A stretch of 45,741 bases of DNA from an uncultured bacterium (GTDB lineage: Bacteria > Bacillota > Clostridia > Oscillospirales > Acutalibacteraceae): positions 1 through 45,741 of the forward strand of contig CAJMOH010000021.1 in assembly GCA_905215055.1 (NCBI GenBank). Direction: 5' to 3'. Shown one piece after another: positions 24,186 to 31,656 of the stretch. The notes beneath the pieces were generated by a model. The model saw nothing but the letters and a program-made list of their open reading frames with translations, was not told where the DNA came from and made no database searches. How positions within the stretch are numbered: position 1 is the stretch's first letter; every line of letters begins with the position of its first letter. Position numbers and translations under genes: made by a program.

Positions 24186-24794
24186 TTACTGCTCTGGGAG
24201 AACAACTACCCGCGTACAGACCTTTTCCAAGAGGGAATCGCTGTGAGAGACCACCAGCATGCCCAAGCCCCGGGTGTCCGCCTCCCGCAAAAGGAAGTCC
24301 CAGATCTGCGCCTGAGTGACCAGATCCAGCATAGCGGAGATCTCGTCGCACAGGAGAAAGCTCAGGGCAGGATGAAGGGCGCGGGCCAAGCAAAACCGCT
24401 GCAACTCGCCACCGGACAGCTCGGAGGGATAGCGGGAAAACCACCCCTCCCGAATCTGGAGCGCTTCCAGCAACCGGGCGTCCGGCCGGGCCGCCTCTTC
24501 CAGAGTTTTCCCCAGAGGCAGCAGCGGGTCCACCACGGTTTCCGGGTGCTGCCAAATCATCTGCACAGGACAGGGTCCCCTATAAGCGGAAAGAGGCCTG
24601 CCGTCTAAAAGAACCTGACCCGCCTGGGGGCGTTCGTACCCAGCCAGCAAACGGCACAGCGTAGTTTTTCCCCGGCCGCTGGGAGCCTTCAGCCCCACTC
24701 GCTCCCCTGAGGAAATGGTGAGACTCAGGTCCCTGAGAACAGGCCGCTCTTTGTGGCCGTAGGAAAAAGACAAGCTTTTAGCTTCTAAAATCAT
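24186..24794 (-). CDS. ABC transporter ATPase, nickel/peptide type (second ATPase)
   Basis: Cytoplasmic ATPase, the NikE/OppF-position subunit of the importer encoded at 24186-29203. It has 202 residues, shorter than the usual 250-330, and lacks the C-terminal oligopeptide-transporter extension. The P-loop reads APSGRGKTT, with Ala in place of the usual first Gly. The rest looks functional: Q-loop MIWQHPETVVDP, signature YPSELSGGELQRF, Walker B FLLCDEISAMLD, switch His in VVSHSD. The start is the ATG at 24794 after AGGAGGAAG. It overlaps the previous ATPase stop in ATGA, showing translational coupling. Confidence 0.88.
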   Translation of the reverse strand: MILEAKSLSFSYGHKERPVLRDLSLTISSGERVGLKAPSGRGKTTLCRLLAGYERPQAGQVLLDGRPLSAYRGPCPVQMIWQHPETVVDPLLPLGKTLEEAARPDARLLEALQIREGWFSRYPSELSGGELQRFCLARALHPALSFLLCDEISAMLDLVTQAQIWDFLLREADTRGLGMLVVSHSDSLLEKVCTRVVVLPEQ

Positions 24795-25726
24795 AGGGCT
24801 TCCTCCTGATTGGGATACAGGCAGCGAACCCTTCCGCCAGCCCACGAACGAAGGGAAACCGGCCGCTCCCCGCATCTGGGTCCAGGATGGGGACACTGGT
24901 CCAAAAAGGGACATCCGGTCTCCCTTTCCCCGGGATAAGGCTGAGAGCCTGAAATGGGGCGGAATCCCCGCTGGGGCATGGCGTCCCACAGCGCCTGGGT
25001 AAAAGGGTGCCGCAGCCCGTTTCCGGCGAAGTCAGCGGCATATGCCTCCTCAATAGTTTCCCCGGCGTAGAATACGGCCACCCGATGGGCCACCGACAGA
25101 GCAAGCTCCAGATCGTGGGTGATGAAAAGCACGGCGGTTCCTTCCCCGGCCAGCTCTCGGAAATGACTCAGGATCCGCTGGGCGGACTTGGCATCCAGGC
25201 CGGGTGTCGGTTCATCCGCGATGACAAGCCGGGGGCTGTCCATCACAGCGGAGGCCATCAGCACCCGCCGGGCCATACCGCCGGAAAGCTGAAAGGGATA
25301 GAGCTTTTCCGTTTCCTCTCCCAAACCGTAGCGGGCCAAAGAGCTTCGAGACTTTTCCTTTGCCTGACGGCTTCTGTCGCCCCGGCGCAGCTGAGGCCCC
25401 ACCTGCATCAGCGGATCCAGATAGGTGACGCCTTGGGGCACCAGGACAATCTCCCCTCCCCGCAGCTTCTGCAGCCGCTTTTCAGAGAGAGGGCTTCCCT
25501 GGTAAAGAATCGTTCCCTGACAGTGGCTGTTATAGGGCAGCAATCCCAAAATTCCATGCGCCAGCAGACTTTTTCCCGACCCGCTGGCTCCTACCACAGC
25601 AAGCACCTCCCCGGAAAAAAGGGAAAGGGACAGGTCACGGATTATCTGAAGCTCCCGGCGGCTGGTTCCCCGGCTGTACTGGGTAAAACTGATGGAAAGG
25701 TTTTCTATTTGCAAAATAGGTTCCAT
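24791..25726 (-). CDS. ABC transporter ATPase, nickel/peptide type (first ATPase)
   Basis: Cytoplasmic NikD/OppD/DppD-type ATPase of 311 residues. Seen are Walker A GASGSGKS near 46, Q-loop VPQGVTYLDPLMQVGPQL, signature LSGGMARRV, Walker B LVIADEPTPGLD and switch LFITHD. The C-terminal oligopeptide/nickel extension has a Cys-rich GCPFLDQCPHPGPRC. The start is the ATG at 25726 behind TAAGGAGG. It is co-transcribed with the permease gene upstream (9-nt gap) and overlaps the second ATPase downstream. Confidence 0.92.
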   Translation of the reverse strand: MEPILQIENLSISFTQYSRGTSRRELQIIRDLSLSLFSGEVLAVVGASGSGKSLLAHGILGLLPYNSHCQGTILYQGSPLSEKRLQKLRGGEIVLVPQGVTYLDPLMQVGPQLRRGDRSRQAKEKSRSSLARYGLGEETEKLYPFQLSGGMARRVLMASAVMDSPRLVIADEPTPGLDAKSAQRILSHFRELAGEGTAVLFITHDLELALSVAHRVAVFYAGETIEEAYAADFAGNGLRHPFTQALWDAMPQRGFRPISGSQPYPGERETGCPFLDQCPHPGPRCGERPVSLRSWAGGRVRCLYPNQEEAL

Positions 25727-25735
25727 ACGGCCTCC

Positions 25736-26560
25736 TTACTCATGAGCGCTGGAAGGGTCCAGCAGCCGCCGGACACGCTCTCCCAGCAAGGCGAACAACA
25801 GAACCACCAGCACAAGGGACGCTCCTGGAAACAGCGCCAGCCACCACTTTCCCGTGGTGAGATAACGCATGCTTTCCGAGAGAATCACTCCAATGGCGGG
25901 CTGCTCTGAGGAAAGGCCAAATCCCAGAAAGGTGACGCTGGCCTCGTGAAGAATGGCGTGGGGAAAGAGAAGAATCAAGCCCGTGAGAAACTGGGGCAAC
26001 AGGTGAGGCAGCAGATGGAGCCGCACCCGTTTCCAGCGGGACACACCCAGCTTTTCCGCCACAAGCAGGTAAGGGGCGCTTTTCAGCTGAAGGACTTCTC
26101 CCCGAATGACCCTGGCCAGGGAGGGCCAGTGGCTGAGGGCCACACCCACCACCACGCCGGTAAATCCCCGGCCGCAGGCAATGGAGATCAAAATCACCAG
26201 GAGAATGTGGGGAATGCCCATGACCAGGTCAATCCACCAGGAGATAACGGCATCCACCCAACCTCCAAAGGAGGCGGAAAGAATCCCCAGGACAATGGCC
26301 GCTCCCGCACTGACCAAGGCCGTCAGCAGGCCGATTCGGATGCTGAGAGAAAGCCCCGCCAGGGTGCGGGCCAGCATGTTCCGGCCCATCCAGTCTGTGC
26401 CAAAGGGAAACAAAAGGCTGGGCGCCAGATCCTTTTGCGCGAAGTCCGTCTCCATGGCCCGTTCTTCCAGGAGAATGCCGGAAAGCGTTACCGCCGCCAG
26501 AATTAAAACGGCGGTAATTAAAAACCACAGGGTTGTCAGTCTTTGGTTGGTGCGGATCAT
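25736..26560 (-). CDS. ABC transporter permease, DppC/NikC type
   Basis: Inner-membrane permease of 274 residues with an N-terminal helix (about 10-30) and five or six helices in the permease domain. Marks are the PFGTDWMGRNMLARTLAGLSLSIRIGL start of the domain and the EAA loop region YLLVAEKLGVSRWKRVRLHLLPHLLP. A C-terminal EASVTFLGFGLSSEQPAIGVIL follows, all typical of the DppC/OppC/NikC family. The start is the ATG at 26560 (ATGA overlap with the other permease). The same frame stays open upstream to 27460, but only as an out-of-frame reading of the DppB-type gene. Confidence 0.93.
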   Translation of the reverse strand: MIRTNQRLTTLWFLITAVLILAAVTLSGILLEERAMETDFAQKDLAPSLLFPFGTDWMGRNMLARTLAGLSLSIRIGLLTALVSAGAAIVLGILSASFGGWVDAVISWWIDLVMGIPHILLVILISIACGRGFTGVVVGVALSHWPSLARVIRGEVLQLKSAPYLLVAEKLGVSRWKRVRLHLLPHLLPQFLTGLILLFPHAILHEASVTFLGFGLSSEQPAIGVILSESMRYLTTGKWWLALFPGASLVLVVLLFALLGERVRRLLDPSSAHE

Positions 26561-27549
26561 CTTCTCCCCACCCCCTTTCGAATGCGGGGATCTACAACGC
26601 CATAGAGCAGGTCCGCCGCCAGATTTCCCGCGAAAACCAAAGCGGAGGTAATCACGGTAATGCCCAGCAGCAGGGGCAGGTCGCTGCCAAGGCCGGCATT
26701 GACAGCGGCCTGGCCCAACCCGGGATAGGAAAAGACCTGCTCCACCAGCACAGACCCGCCGATGATCTCTCCCACAGAGCCGAATTGCAGCGTCAGAGCG
26801 GGAAGGATTACGTTTCGCAGTCCGTGGCGCAGCACCACGGAACCCCTGCTCTCTCCCCTGGCCCTTGCAAGCAGAACGTAATCGCTGGAGAGGGCGTCGA
26901 TGAGCTTTTCCCGGGTGTGAAGGGCCACATTGGCCACCCCGGTAACGCTCAAGGTCAGGCCGGGAAGGATAGCGTGCCGCAGCCGGTCCGCCAAGGTGAC
27001 AGCGCTTTCCTCCACGCCGATTGGCACGGACAGGCCGATGGGAAGCCATCCCAGCCATACGGAAAAGATCAAAAGCAGCAGCAGCGCCAGCCAAAAAGCA
27101 GGCGTGCTGGAAATGATCAGACAGTATCCGCGGATCAGCTTGTCGGGCCAGCGTCCCCGAAAGGCCCCTGCCGCCATGCCAAGGGCAAGGCCCAAAATGC
27201 CGGAAATCGCCCAGGCGGAAACCAGCAGCCACAGGGAATTTCCCAGCCGCTGGCCAATTACAGAGAGCACCGGCTGGCGGTATAACAGTGAGGTTCCGAA
27301 ATCTCCTTGCAGCACGCTGGAAAGCCAGCCAAGATACCGCTCCACAGGAGGCTGGTCCACACCCCAATAGGCCTTCAGATTGGCAACCTGTTCCTGGCTC
27401 ATGGACCCGAGGGCCACCTGGCCCACGTTGGTCTGCAAGGGGTCCAGCGGAGAAGCGCACAGCAGCAGAAAGGCCGCCAGGCTCACTCCCAGCAGAAGCA
27501 GCGCCGCCCGCAGTAATTTTTTGCCCGCAAACAACAGGGGCTGTTTCAT
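26557..27549 (-). CDS. ABC transporter permease, DppB/NikB type
   Basis: Inner-membrane permease of 330 residues. The family's N-terminal helix and TNVGQVALGSMSQEQVANLKAYWGVDQP region precede the RYLGWLSSVLQGDFGTSLLYRQPV motif. Six helices follow, with the EAA loop DYVLLARARGESRGSVVLRHGLRNVILPALT and the terminal GVVDPRIRKG. The start is the ATG at 27549 after AAAGGGGG. It lies 16 nt downstream of the binding-protein gene. Confidence 0.94.
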   Translation of the reverse strand: MKQPLLFAGKKLLRAALLLLGVSLAAFLLLCASPLDPLQTNVGQVALGSMSQEQVANLKAYWGVDQPPVERYLGWLSSVLQGDFGTSLLYRQPVLSVIGQRLGNSLWLLVSAWAISGILGLALGMAAGAFRGRWPDKLIRGYCLIISSTPAFWLALLLLLIFSVWLGWLPIGLSVPIGVEESAVTLADRLRHAILPGLTLSVTGVANVALHTREKLIDALSSDYVLLARARGESRGSVVLRHGLRNVILPALTLQFGSVGEIIGGSVLVEQVFSYPGLGQAAVNAGLGSDLPLLLGITVITSALVFAGNLAADLLYGVVDPRIRKGVGRR

Positions 27550-27565
27550 GATGTCCCCCTTTCTG

Positions 27566-29203
27566 TCAGGCCCAGGACCATTGGTCCACGTTGTTTACAA
27601 TGGACCAGCCATGGCCGTGGGGATGGATTTTCTGCTCCGCCACCTGAAGCCCGTCCCGGACCCAGTACAAATGATCTATATTTACCAGCCAGACCCAGGG
27701 AATGTCTCCTTCCTGAGTGACGCCGGTCTCCCCGTCCCACTGGGCCTGCTGCCACAGCCGGTAGGATTCCTCCAGATCGGAGCAGGCCAGCGCCTGGTCC
27801 ATATAGCTGTCCACGGTCTCGTTGGCATAGGGAGAATACTGGGCAGAGCCAGTGCTGCTTATAGTGTGGTAAATGTTGTAAAGCTCCATGGGGCTGTGAG
27901 CGCCCCAGCCCCACAGCAGAGGAGTGGAGAGGGCGCGGTCATAGGCGGTGTCCCCGCCCACTCCCTCTATGGTGCAGGAAATGCCCAGCTCTTCCATCTG
28001 GCTGGCGAAATCCGCTGTGAGGGCTTGCCGGACAGAATCCCCGTTGGAATAGAGCAGAGTCAGCTCCGCCTTGACGCCGTCCTTTTCCCGGACGCCGTCC
28101 GATCCCAGCACCCAACCCGCCTGATCCAACAGAGCGGCGGCGCCTTCCGGATCGTATTCTACCTCCGAGGCAGGATTGTACCAGGGCATTTGGTCGCAGA
28201 CGCTGTACGCGGGAGAGCCGTAGCCGTTTAACACGTTGTCAATCATCTCCTGGCGGTCCACGCCTATGTTCAAGGCCCGGCGCACCAGTACGTCGCTGGT
28301 GAAGTCGTTGCCAATGGCGACACCGTTTTCGTTGGTTTCGCCGGCGGGAACTGCCGGCAGATTAAAGCCCCGGTTGTCCACACTGGCATAGGCCGCCAAG
28401 GAGTAGCCCTCCACCTGCTGGTCCGAATAGGTGGCGGAGGTGTACGCCACGTCCACTTGCCCGGCCTGTGCCGCCAGAAACGCCGCGTCCTCCTCCATAA
28501 AGAGGACCGTCACCCGCTGGATGTTCGGGGCCTCCCCGTAGTAATCTGGATTGGCCTCCAGAATAACCTGTTGCCCCCGATCCCATTGCTTGAGAATATA
28601 CCGCCCTGATCCAATGGGGTTGGAGCCATAGGCAGCGGGATCGTAAGCGTGCTCCGGAACAATTCCCACCACGGCCATAGTATAGGGCCAAATGGAGAAA
28701 GCCCTGGTCATGTGAAAAACCACCGTGGTTTCGTCCAGGGCCTGGGCGTGATCCAACATGGTAAAGTCATTGACAGAGCTGGTCTCCTTCACCGTGTTGT
28801 AGGTAAAGGCCACGTCCTGGGCGGTAAGGGGCTCCCCATCGGTAAAGAACACATCGTCCCGAATGGTCACAGTCCAGGTGAGGCCGTCCTCGCTGACGGA
28901 CACGTCCGTGGCCAGGTCATAACCGATGGTCAGGTCTGTATTGGTTACAGTAAGGGTGGACTGAATCAACGGCTCATGGACATGCTCCCCCGCTCCCCAG
29001 CCAAACGCCGGATCGAAACCGGCCTCCGGCTCGGAGGTGGGACCCATGGCCACCACCACAGAGGAAGGCTCCTCCTCCGCCTGCTCCTGGACAGCTGAAG
29101 AGGCGGACGAGGAGACGCTTTCCTGGTTTGAGCTGCCGCAGCCAGTGCAGCCTCCCAGAATTAGCACACCGGACAACAACAGCGACACCAGCTTTTTCTT
29201 CAT
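27566..29203 (-). CDS. Family 5 extracellular solute-binding lipoprotein (nickel, opine or peptide type)
   Basis: Membrane-tethered receptor of the five-gene importer. The 545-residue precursor has a lipobox LGGC (Cys19), a Ser/Gln/Glu-rich linker to about 50, and a family 5 solute-binding fold. Seen are FDPAFGWGAGEHVHEPLI, RDDVFFTDGEPLTAQDVAFTY, NPIGSGRYILKQW and RRALNIGVDRQEMIDNVLNGYGSP. The C-terminal half has GWGAHSPMELYNIYHT and ends with a His-rich IHPHGHGWSIVNN. That resembles NikA/CntA-like metal or metal-opine receptors more than dipeptide receptors, so nickel or another metal is a reasonable guess but not proven. The start is the ATG at 29203 after GAGGAGGG. Confidence 0.9.
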   Translation of the reverse strand: MKKKLVSLLLSGVLILGGCTGCGSSNQESVSSSASSAVQEQAEEEPSSVVVAMGPTSEPEAGFDPAFGWGAGEHVHEPLIQSTLTVTNTDLTIGYDLATDVSVSEDGLTWTVTIRDDVFFTDGEPLTAQDVAFTYNTVKETSSVNDFTMLDHAQALDETTVVFHMTRAFSIWPYTMAVVGIVPEHAYDPAAYGSNPIGSGRYILKQWDRGQQVILEANPDYYGEAPNIQRVTVLFMEEDAAFLAAQAGQVDVAYTSATYSDQQVEGYSLAAYASVDNRGFNLPAVPAGETNENGVAIGNDFTSDVLVRRALNIGVDRQEMIDNVLNGYGSPAYSVCDQMPWYNPASEVEYDPEGAAALLDQAGWVLGSDGVREKDGVKAELTLLYSNGDSVRQALTADFASQMEELGISCTIEGVGGDTAYDRALSTPLLWGWGAHSPMELYNIYHTISSTGSAQYSPYANETVDSYMDQALACSDLEESYRLWQQAQWDGETGVTQEGDIPWVWLVNIDHLYWVRDGLQVAEQKIHPHGHGWSIVNNVDQWSWA

Positions 29204-29383
29204 GATAAACCCTCCTCACACAAGCAAAAGGAAGGCGCCCGTTCCTTTTCAAAAGAACAGACGCCTTCCTGGCATCTTAGCAACATTCAAAATTCAGAAA
29301 GCTGTCGCAAAGCGTTTCTCGTATACCAGCTTGGCTGGCTGCTTCCGCTTCCTGCGAAAACCTTTTTAAAACGCGCCGCAGCA
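29204..29383 (-). promoter_or_regulatory. Structured mRNA leader of the nickel/peptide importer operon (possible attenuator or riboswitch)
   Basis: From the predicted transcription start near 29383 to the start codon is about 180 nt without a gene. It contains a small hairpin CCAGC-CAA-GCTGG. Close to the ribosome binding site there is a long hairpin, AGGAAGGCG at 29262-29270 with CGCCTTCCT at 29229-29237, an inner GTTC/GAAC pairing and then TTTTGCTTG. That is the form of an intrinsic terminator in a riboswitch or attenuator. I cannot match it to a known aptamer class. Confidence 0.55.
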
Positions 29384-29389
29384 TGAATA

Positions 29390-29418
29390 AGTATACAAAA
29401 ATCCTCCAGGCTTGTCAA
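29390..29418 (-). promoter_or_regulatory. Strong sigma-A promoter of the nickel/peptide importer operon
   Basis: A perfect TTGACA at 29413-29418, a 17-bp spacer and TATACT at 29390-29395 on the minus strand. It is the closest match to consensus among the minus-strand promoters here. Confidence 0.7.
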
Positions 29419-29435
29419 GAGGGCTATCCGTGAAA

Positions 29436-29457
29436 GAAGGCTCGCACTCGACGCCTT
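29436..29457 (-). terminator. Weak terminator of the queH operon
   Basis: AAGGC with a bulged G and TCG pairs with CGA-GCCTT around a 4-nt loop on the minus strand, followed by CTTTC. It overlaps the stop codon of the 89-residue protein gene and lies just before the importer's promoter. Confidence 0.4.
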
Positions 29458-29726
29458 TAAAGAGCCGCATATTTCTCTTCCAGCCAATCCACGGCCTGTT
29501 CCAGCCCCTCCTCTGAAAAGGGGTAGGTTTTTTGCTCAATATCATGAGCGCGCTGGAAGCACAGGTCCTCCTTCCAGGCGTACACCAGGAACACGCTTTC
29601 CTCCTTATTGGGTTCCACCCGGTAGCGCAGGCGAAGGCCCTTGTCCGCATCCTTGACCCTCTCCCCGGCATAGGAATTGCCTTCGTCAAAGTAGTGAAAT
29701 TTTTGTATTTCCAGCTGGCGTTCCAT
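29457..29726 (-). CDS. Small uncharacterised protein, 89 residues
   Basis: I do not recognise this protein. It is soluble-looking, rich in Glu, Lys and aromatic residues, and starts MERQLEIQKFHYFDEGNSYAG. It has a central GLRLRYRVEPNKEESVFLVYAWKEDLCFQRA strand-like region and a C-terminal amphipathic helix (EEGLEQAVDWLEEKY). The ATG at 29726 has AGAGAGGA upstream, and the reading frame is clean, so I take it as real. It follows the VanZ-RDD gene by 23 nt and closes the queH operon. Confidence 0.7.
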   Translation of the reverse strand: MERQLEIQKFHYFDEGNSYAGERVKDADKGLRLRYRVEPNKEESVFLVYAWKEDLCFQRAHDIEQKTYPFSEEGLEQAVDWLEEKYAAL

Positions 29727-29749
29727 TTGAAATCATCCTCTCTTGAATT

Positions 29750-30874
29750 TCAGGCTTGGGGCGTTGGGGCAGGAGGCTGACGCAGCACAGTGCTGGCAAG
29801 GCGAGTGCCGGAAAGTCTGCCGTAGAGATAATCCCGGCCTGTGCGGGAAGAGCGGTTCATGGCAGTCTCCAGCAGCAAGGCCGCCATCCCAGCCAAAAAC
29901 CACAGAGCCACCAGGAAAAGTCCCACCAGCTCCGAGCCCAGCGGCAGCAGGGAAAACAGACGGGCCACGCCCCAATACGCATAGGAAAATCCCACCAGCA
30001 GCCCATACCGCAGCAAGCAGCGCCACAAAAGCACCTGGGTCCCATCCCTGTTGACCACACAAATCTTTGTCAACCGTTTGCCCAGGCTCTTTCCCTTGCA
30101 GGCCCACTGAAAAAGGCCAAAATACAGCAGGTACGCGATCCCAAAGGCCAGCGGCACTGAAAAAGCCGACAAAACCGCGTACAGCAGCGAAACAAAGATC
30201 ATGTCCACAAACAGGGATAGGCAGCGGCGGGTAAAGGTGACGCGCTCTCCCTTTTGGTAGGATTTTTCATCCAGCTTGTCACGGTCCGGGAGAATTTTCA
30301 TCAGCGGGCCAGTGACCACATAGCCCAAGAAGCCGCCCAGTGTGTTGCACAGCAGGTCGTCCACGTCAAAGAGGCGGTAGGCTCTGGGGTAATACCCATA
30401 CAAGCCGGAAAGCTGGGTCAGCTCGAAAAACAGACTGACGCCCAGGGAGATCAGCACCGCGGGCAGCATCCTCCGCCGGAAGTAATAGCGCAGGTAAAAG
30501 CCCAAGGGTCCCAGCAGGGCAATGTTAAATACAAATTGCAGGGTAAAGTTGGAAAGCAGCGCAGGCAAATTGGTGGAAGGCTGGGACAGTTGAAAGCCCG
30601 TCTCCTTGGAAAGATCCCGGAAAAAGCTGAAGGGAAGCAGCTGCACGCTGGGTCCAGTCATTTGAGCCACCGACTCCCGGCTGGGAAGGGGAAGAATTAC
30701 AAGAAAATAAGCGCACAAAGCATACAGCACAAAAGAATAGCTGAGGAAAAACCGGGCAAAGGTCATGCCGCCGTATTTCCGATAGTGGTGAATAAGAAAG
30801 GGCAGGGCAATCAACGCGGCGGCGACTGGGAAAAACAGCACCGCCTGCCCAATAACCCGCAGGTAGGATTCCAT
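29750..30874 (-). CDS. VanZ-like/RDD fusion membrane protein
   Basis: A 374-residue polytopic membrane protein of two parts. The N-terminal half (about 1-200) is VanZ-like: LCAYFLVILPLPSR, LQFVFNIALLGPLGFYLRYYF, SLGVSLFFELTQLSGLYGYYPRAYRLFDVDDLLCNTLGGFLGY. The C-terminal half (about 215-355) is an RDD domain: TRRCLSLFVDMIFVSLLY, KSLGKRLTKICVVNRDG and a final LLLETAMNRSSRTGRDYLYG. VanZ proteins are linked to glycopeptide tolerance in some hosts, and RDD proteins are of unclear function. The start is the ATG at 30874 after AAAGGAGA; a TTG two codons earlier is less well placed. It lies in the queH operon. Confidence 0.88.
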   Translation of the reverse strand: MESYLRVIGQAVLFFPVAAALIALPFLIHHYRKYGGMTFARFFLSYSFVLYALCAYFLVILPLPSRESVAQMTGPSVQLLPFSFFRDLSKETGFQLSQPSTNLPALLSNFTLQFVFNIALLGPLGFYLRYYFRRRMLPAVLISLGVSLFFELTQLSGLYGYYPRAYRLFDVDDLLCNTLGGFLGYVVTGPLMKILPDRDKLDEKSYQKGERVTFTRRCLSLFVDMIFVSLLYAVLSAFSVPLAFGIAYLLYFGLFQWACKGKSLGKRLTKICVVNRDGTQVLLWRCLLRYGLLVGFSYAYWGVARLFSLLPLGSELVGLFLVALWFLAGMAALLLETAMNRSSRTGRDYLYGRLSGTRLASTVLRQPPAPTPQA

Positions 30875-30912
30875 ATTCAAATCTCCTTTATCAAACTGGG
30901 CCGCCGAGCAGC

Positions 30913-31656
30913 CTATTCATTGTTCCGGCTTCGCCGGTAAAGAAAAGCGTTTCCCCGCTTTCCCTCCTGGGAGATGGCGCCCATCTCCCGCAGCACCTTA
31001 GCGGCCAGTGTGGACCGTTTGGGAGAAAGCCCCACAGCCTTTCCCAGCTCCCGGCTGGTAAAAAGGGCGGGTAGCCCCTCCGGCAAAAGCCTGTCATACT
31101 CCTTTGGAGAGCGGACCCACACCTCTCCCAGCAGGGACACGGGTAACCGGTCAAACCGGGTGGAACCCCGCTTTTTGTCACGGCTCCAGCCGTTTAGCAG
31201 ACGGTACTCCTCCACCTCCAGCAGCAAAACGCACAGCCGGAGGCTGGGGTGGGAAAGCAGCTCCCCCAGCTTGTACAGCTCTGGAAGCACATAGCCGGCA
31301 CCGGGCTTGAGAGGGCTTTTGCGGGGTGGAGTGATCTCCCCCGTTTCCGAAATCCAGGCCACCGTCTTTTTTGCCGGCACTGGGTAGACTAGCGTCACCG
31401 GCCCCTGACCGAGAAAGGCGCAGAGCTTGGGGCGCAGGCGGTCAAAGGCCCGGGTCTGCACCTCGATCACCCCATGACTGGTAAGGGCATCCGCCACATA
31501 CCGGCCCAGACGCACCTCCCGCTGGGAAGGGTCCGGCTGAAAGTAATACTTGACCGCGCTGTGCAGGGTCTTTTCTCCCAGCGTGCCAATTCCCTGACGG
31601 ACCGCTTCCCCAGAGCAGGCCCAGCGGCAGGCCTCCAAAAAACGGGCTTGGTCCAT
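30913..31656 (-). CDS. Uncharacterised protein with nuclease-like core and C-terminal winged-helix-like segment
   Basis: A 247-residue soluble protein I cannot name. Residues 22-80 read GIGTLGEKTLHSAVKYY, then GRYVADAL, then GVIEVQTRAFDRLRPKL. The order Glu28, Asp56, Glu65-x-Gln67 is like the ExD-ExK/Q layout of PD-(D/E)XK nucleases, with Gln in the Lys position. The C-terminus (about 200-240: SRELGKAVGLSPKRSTLAAKVLREMGAI) looks like a winged helix. The ATG at 31656 overlaps the amidohydrolase stop by one base and has no strong ribosome binding site, so it relies on translational coupling. The function is unknown; a DNA- or RNA-processing role is an inference. Confidence 0.75.
   Translation of the reverse strand: MDQARFLEACRWACSGEAVRQGIGTLGEKTLHSAVKYYFQPDPSQREVRLGRYVADALTSHGVIEVQTRAFDRLRPKLCAFLGQGPVTLVYPVPAKKTVAWISETGEITPPRKSPLKPGAGYVLPELYKLGELLSHPSLRLCVLLLEVEEYRLLNGWSRDKKRGSTRFDRLPVSLLGEVWVRSPKEYDRLLPEGLPALFTSRELGKAVGLSPKRSTLAAKVLREMGAISQEGKRGNAFLYRRSRNNE

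Noticed and set aside
25736..27460. A 574-codon minus-strand frame that extends the DppC-type permease upstream
   Set aside because: The part before 26560 is an out-of-frame reading of the DppB-type permease. The real start has a ribosome binding site and an ATGA overlap.
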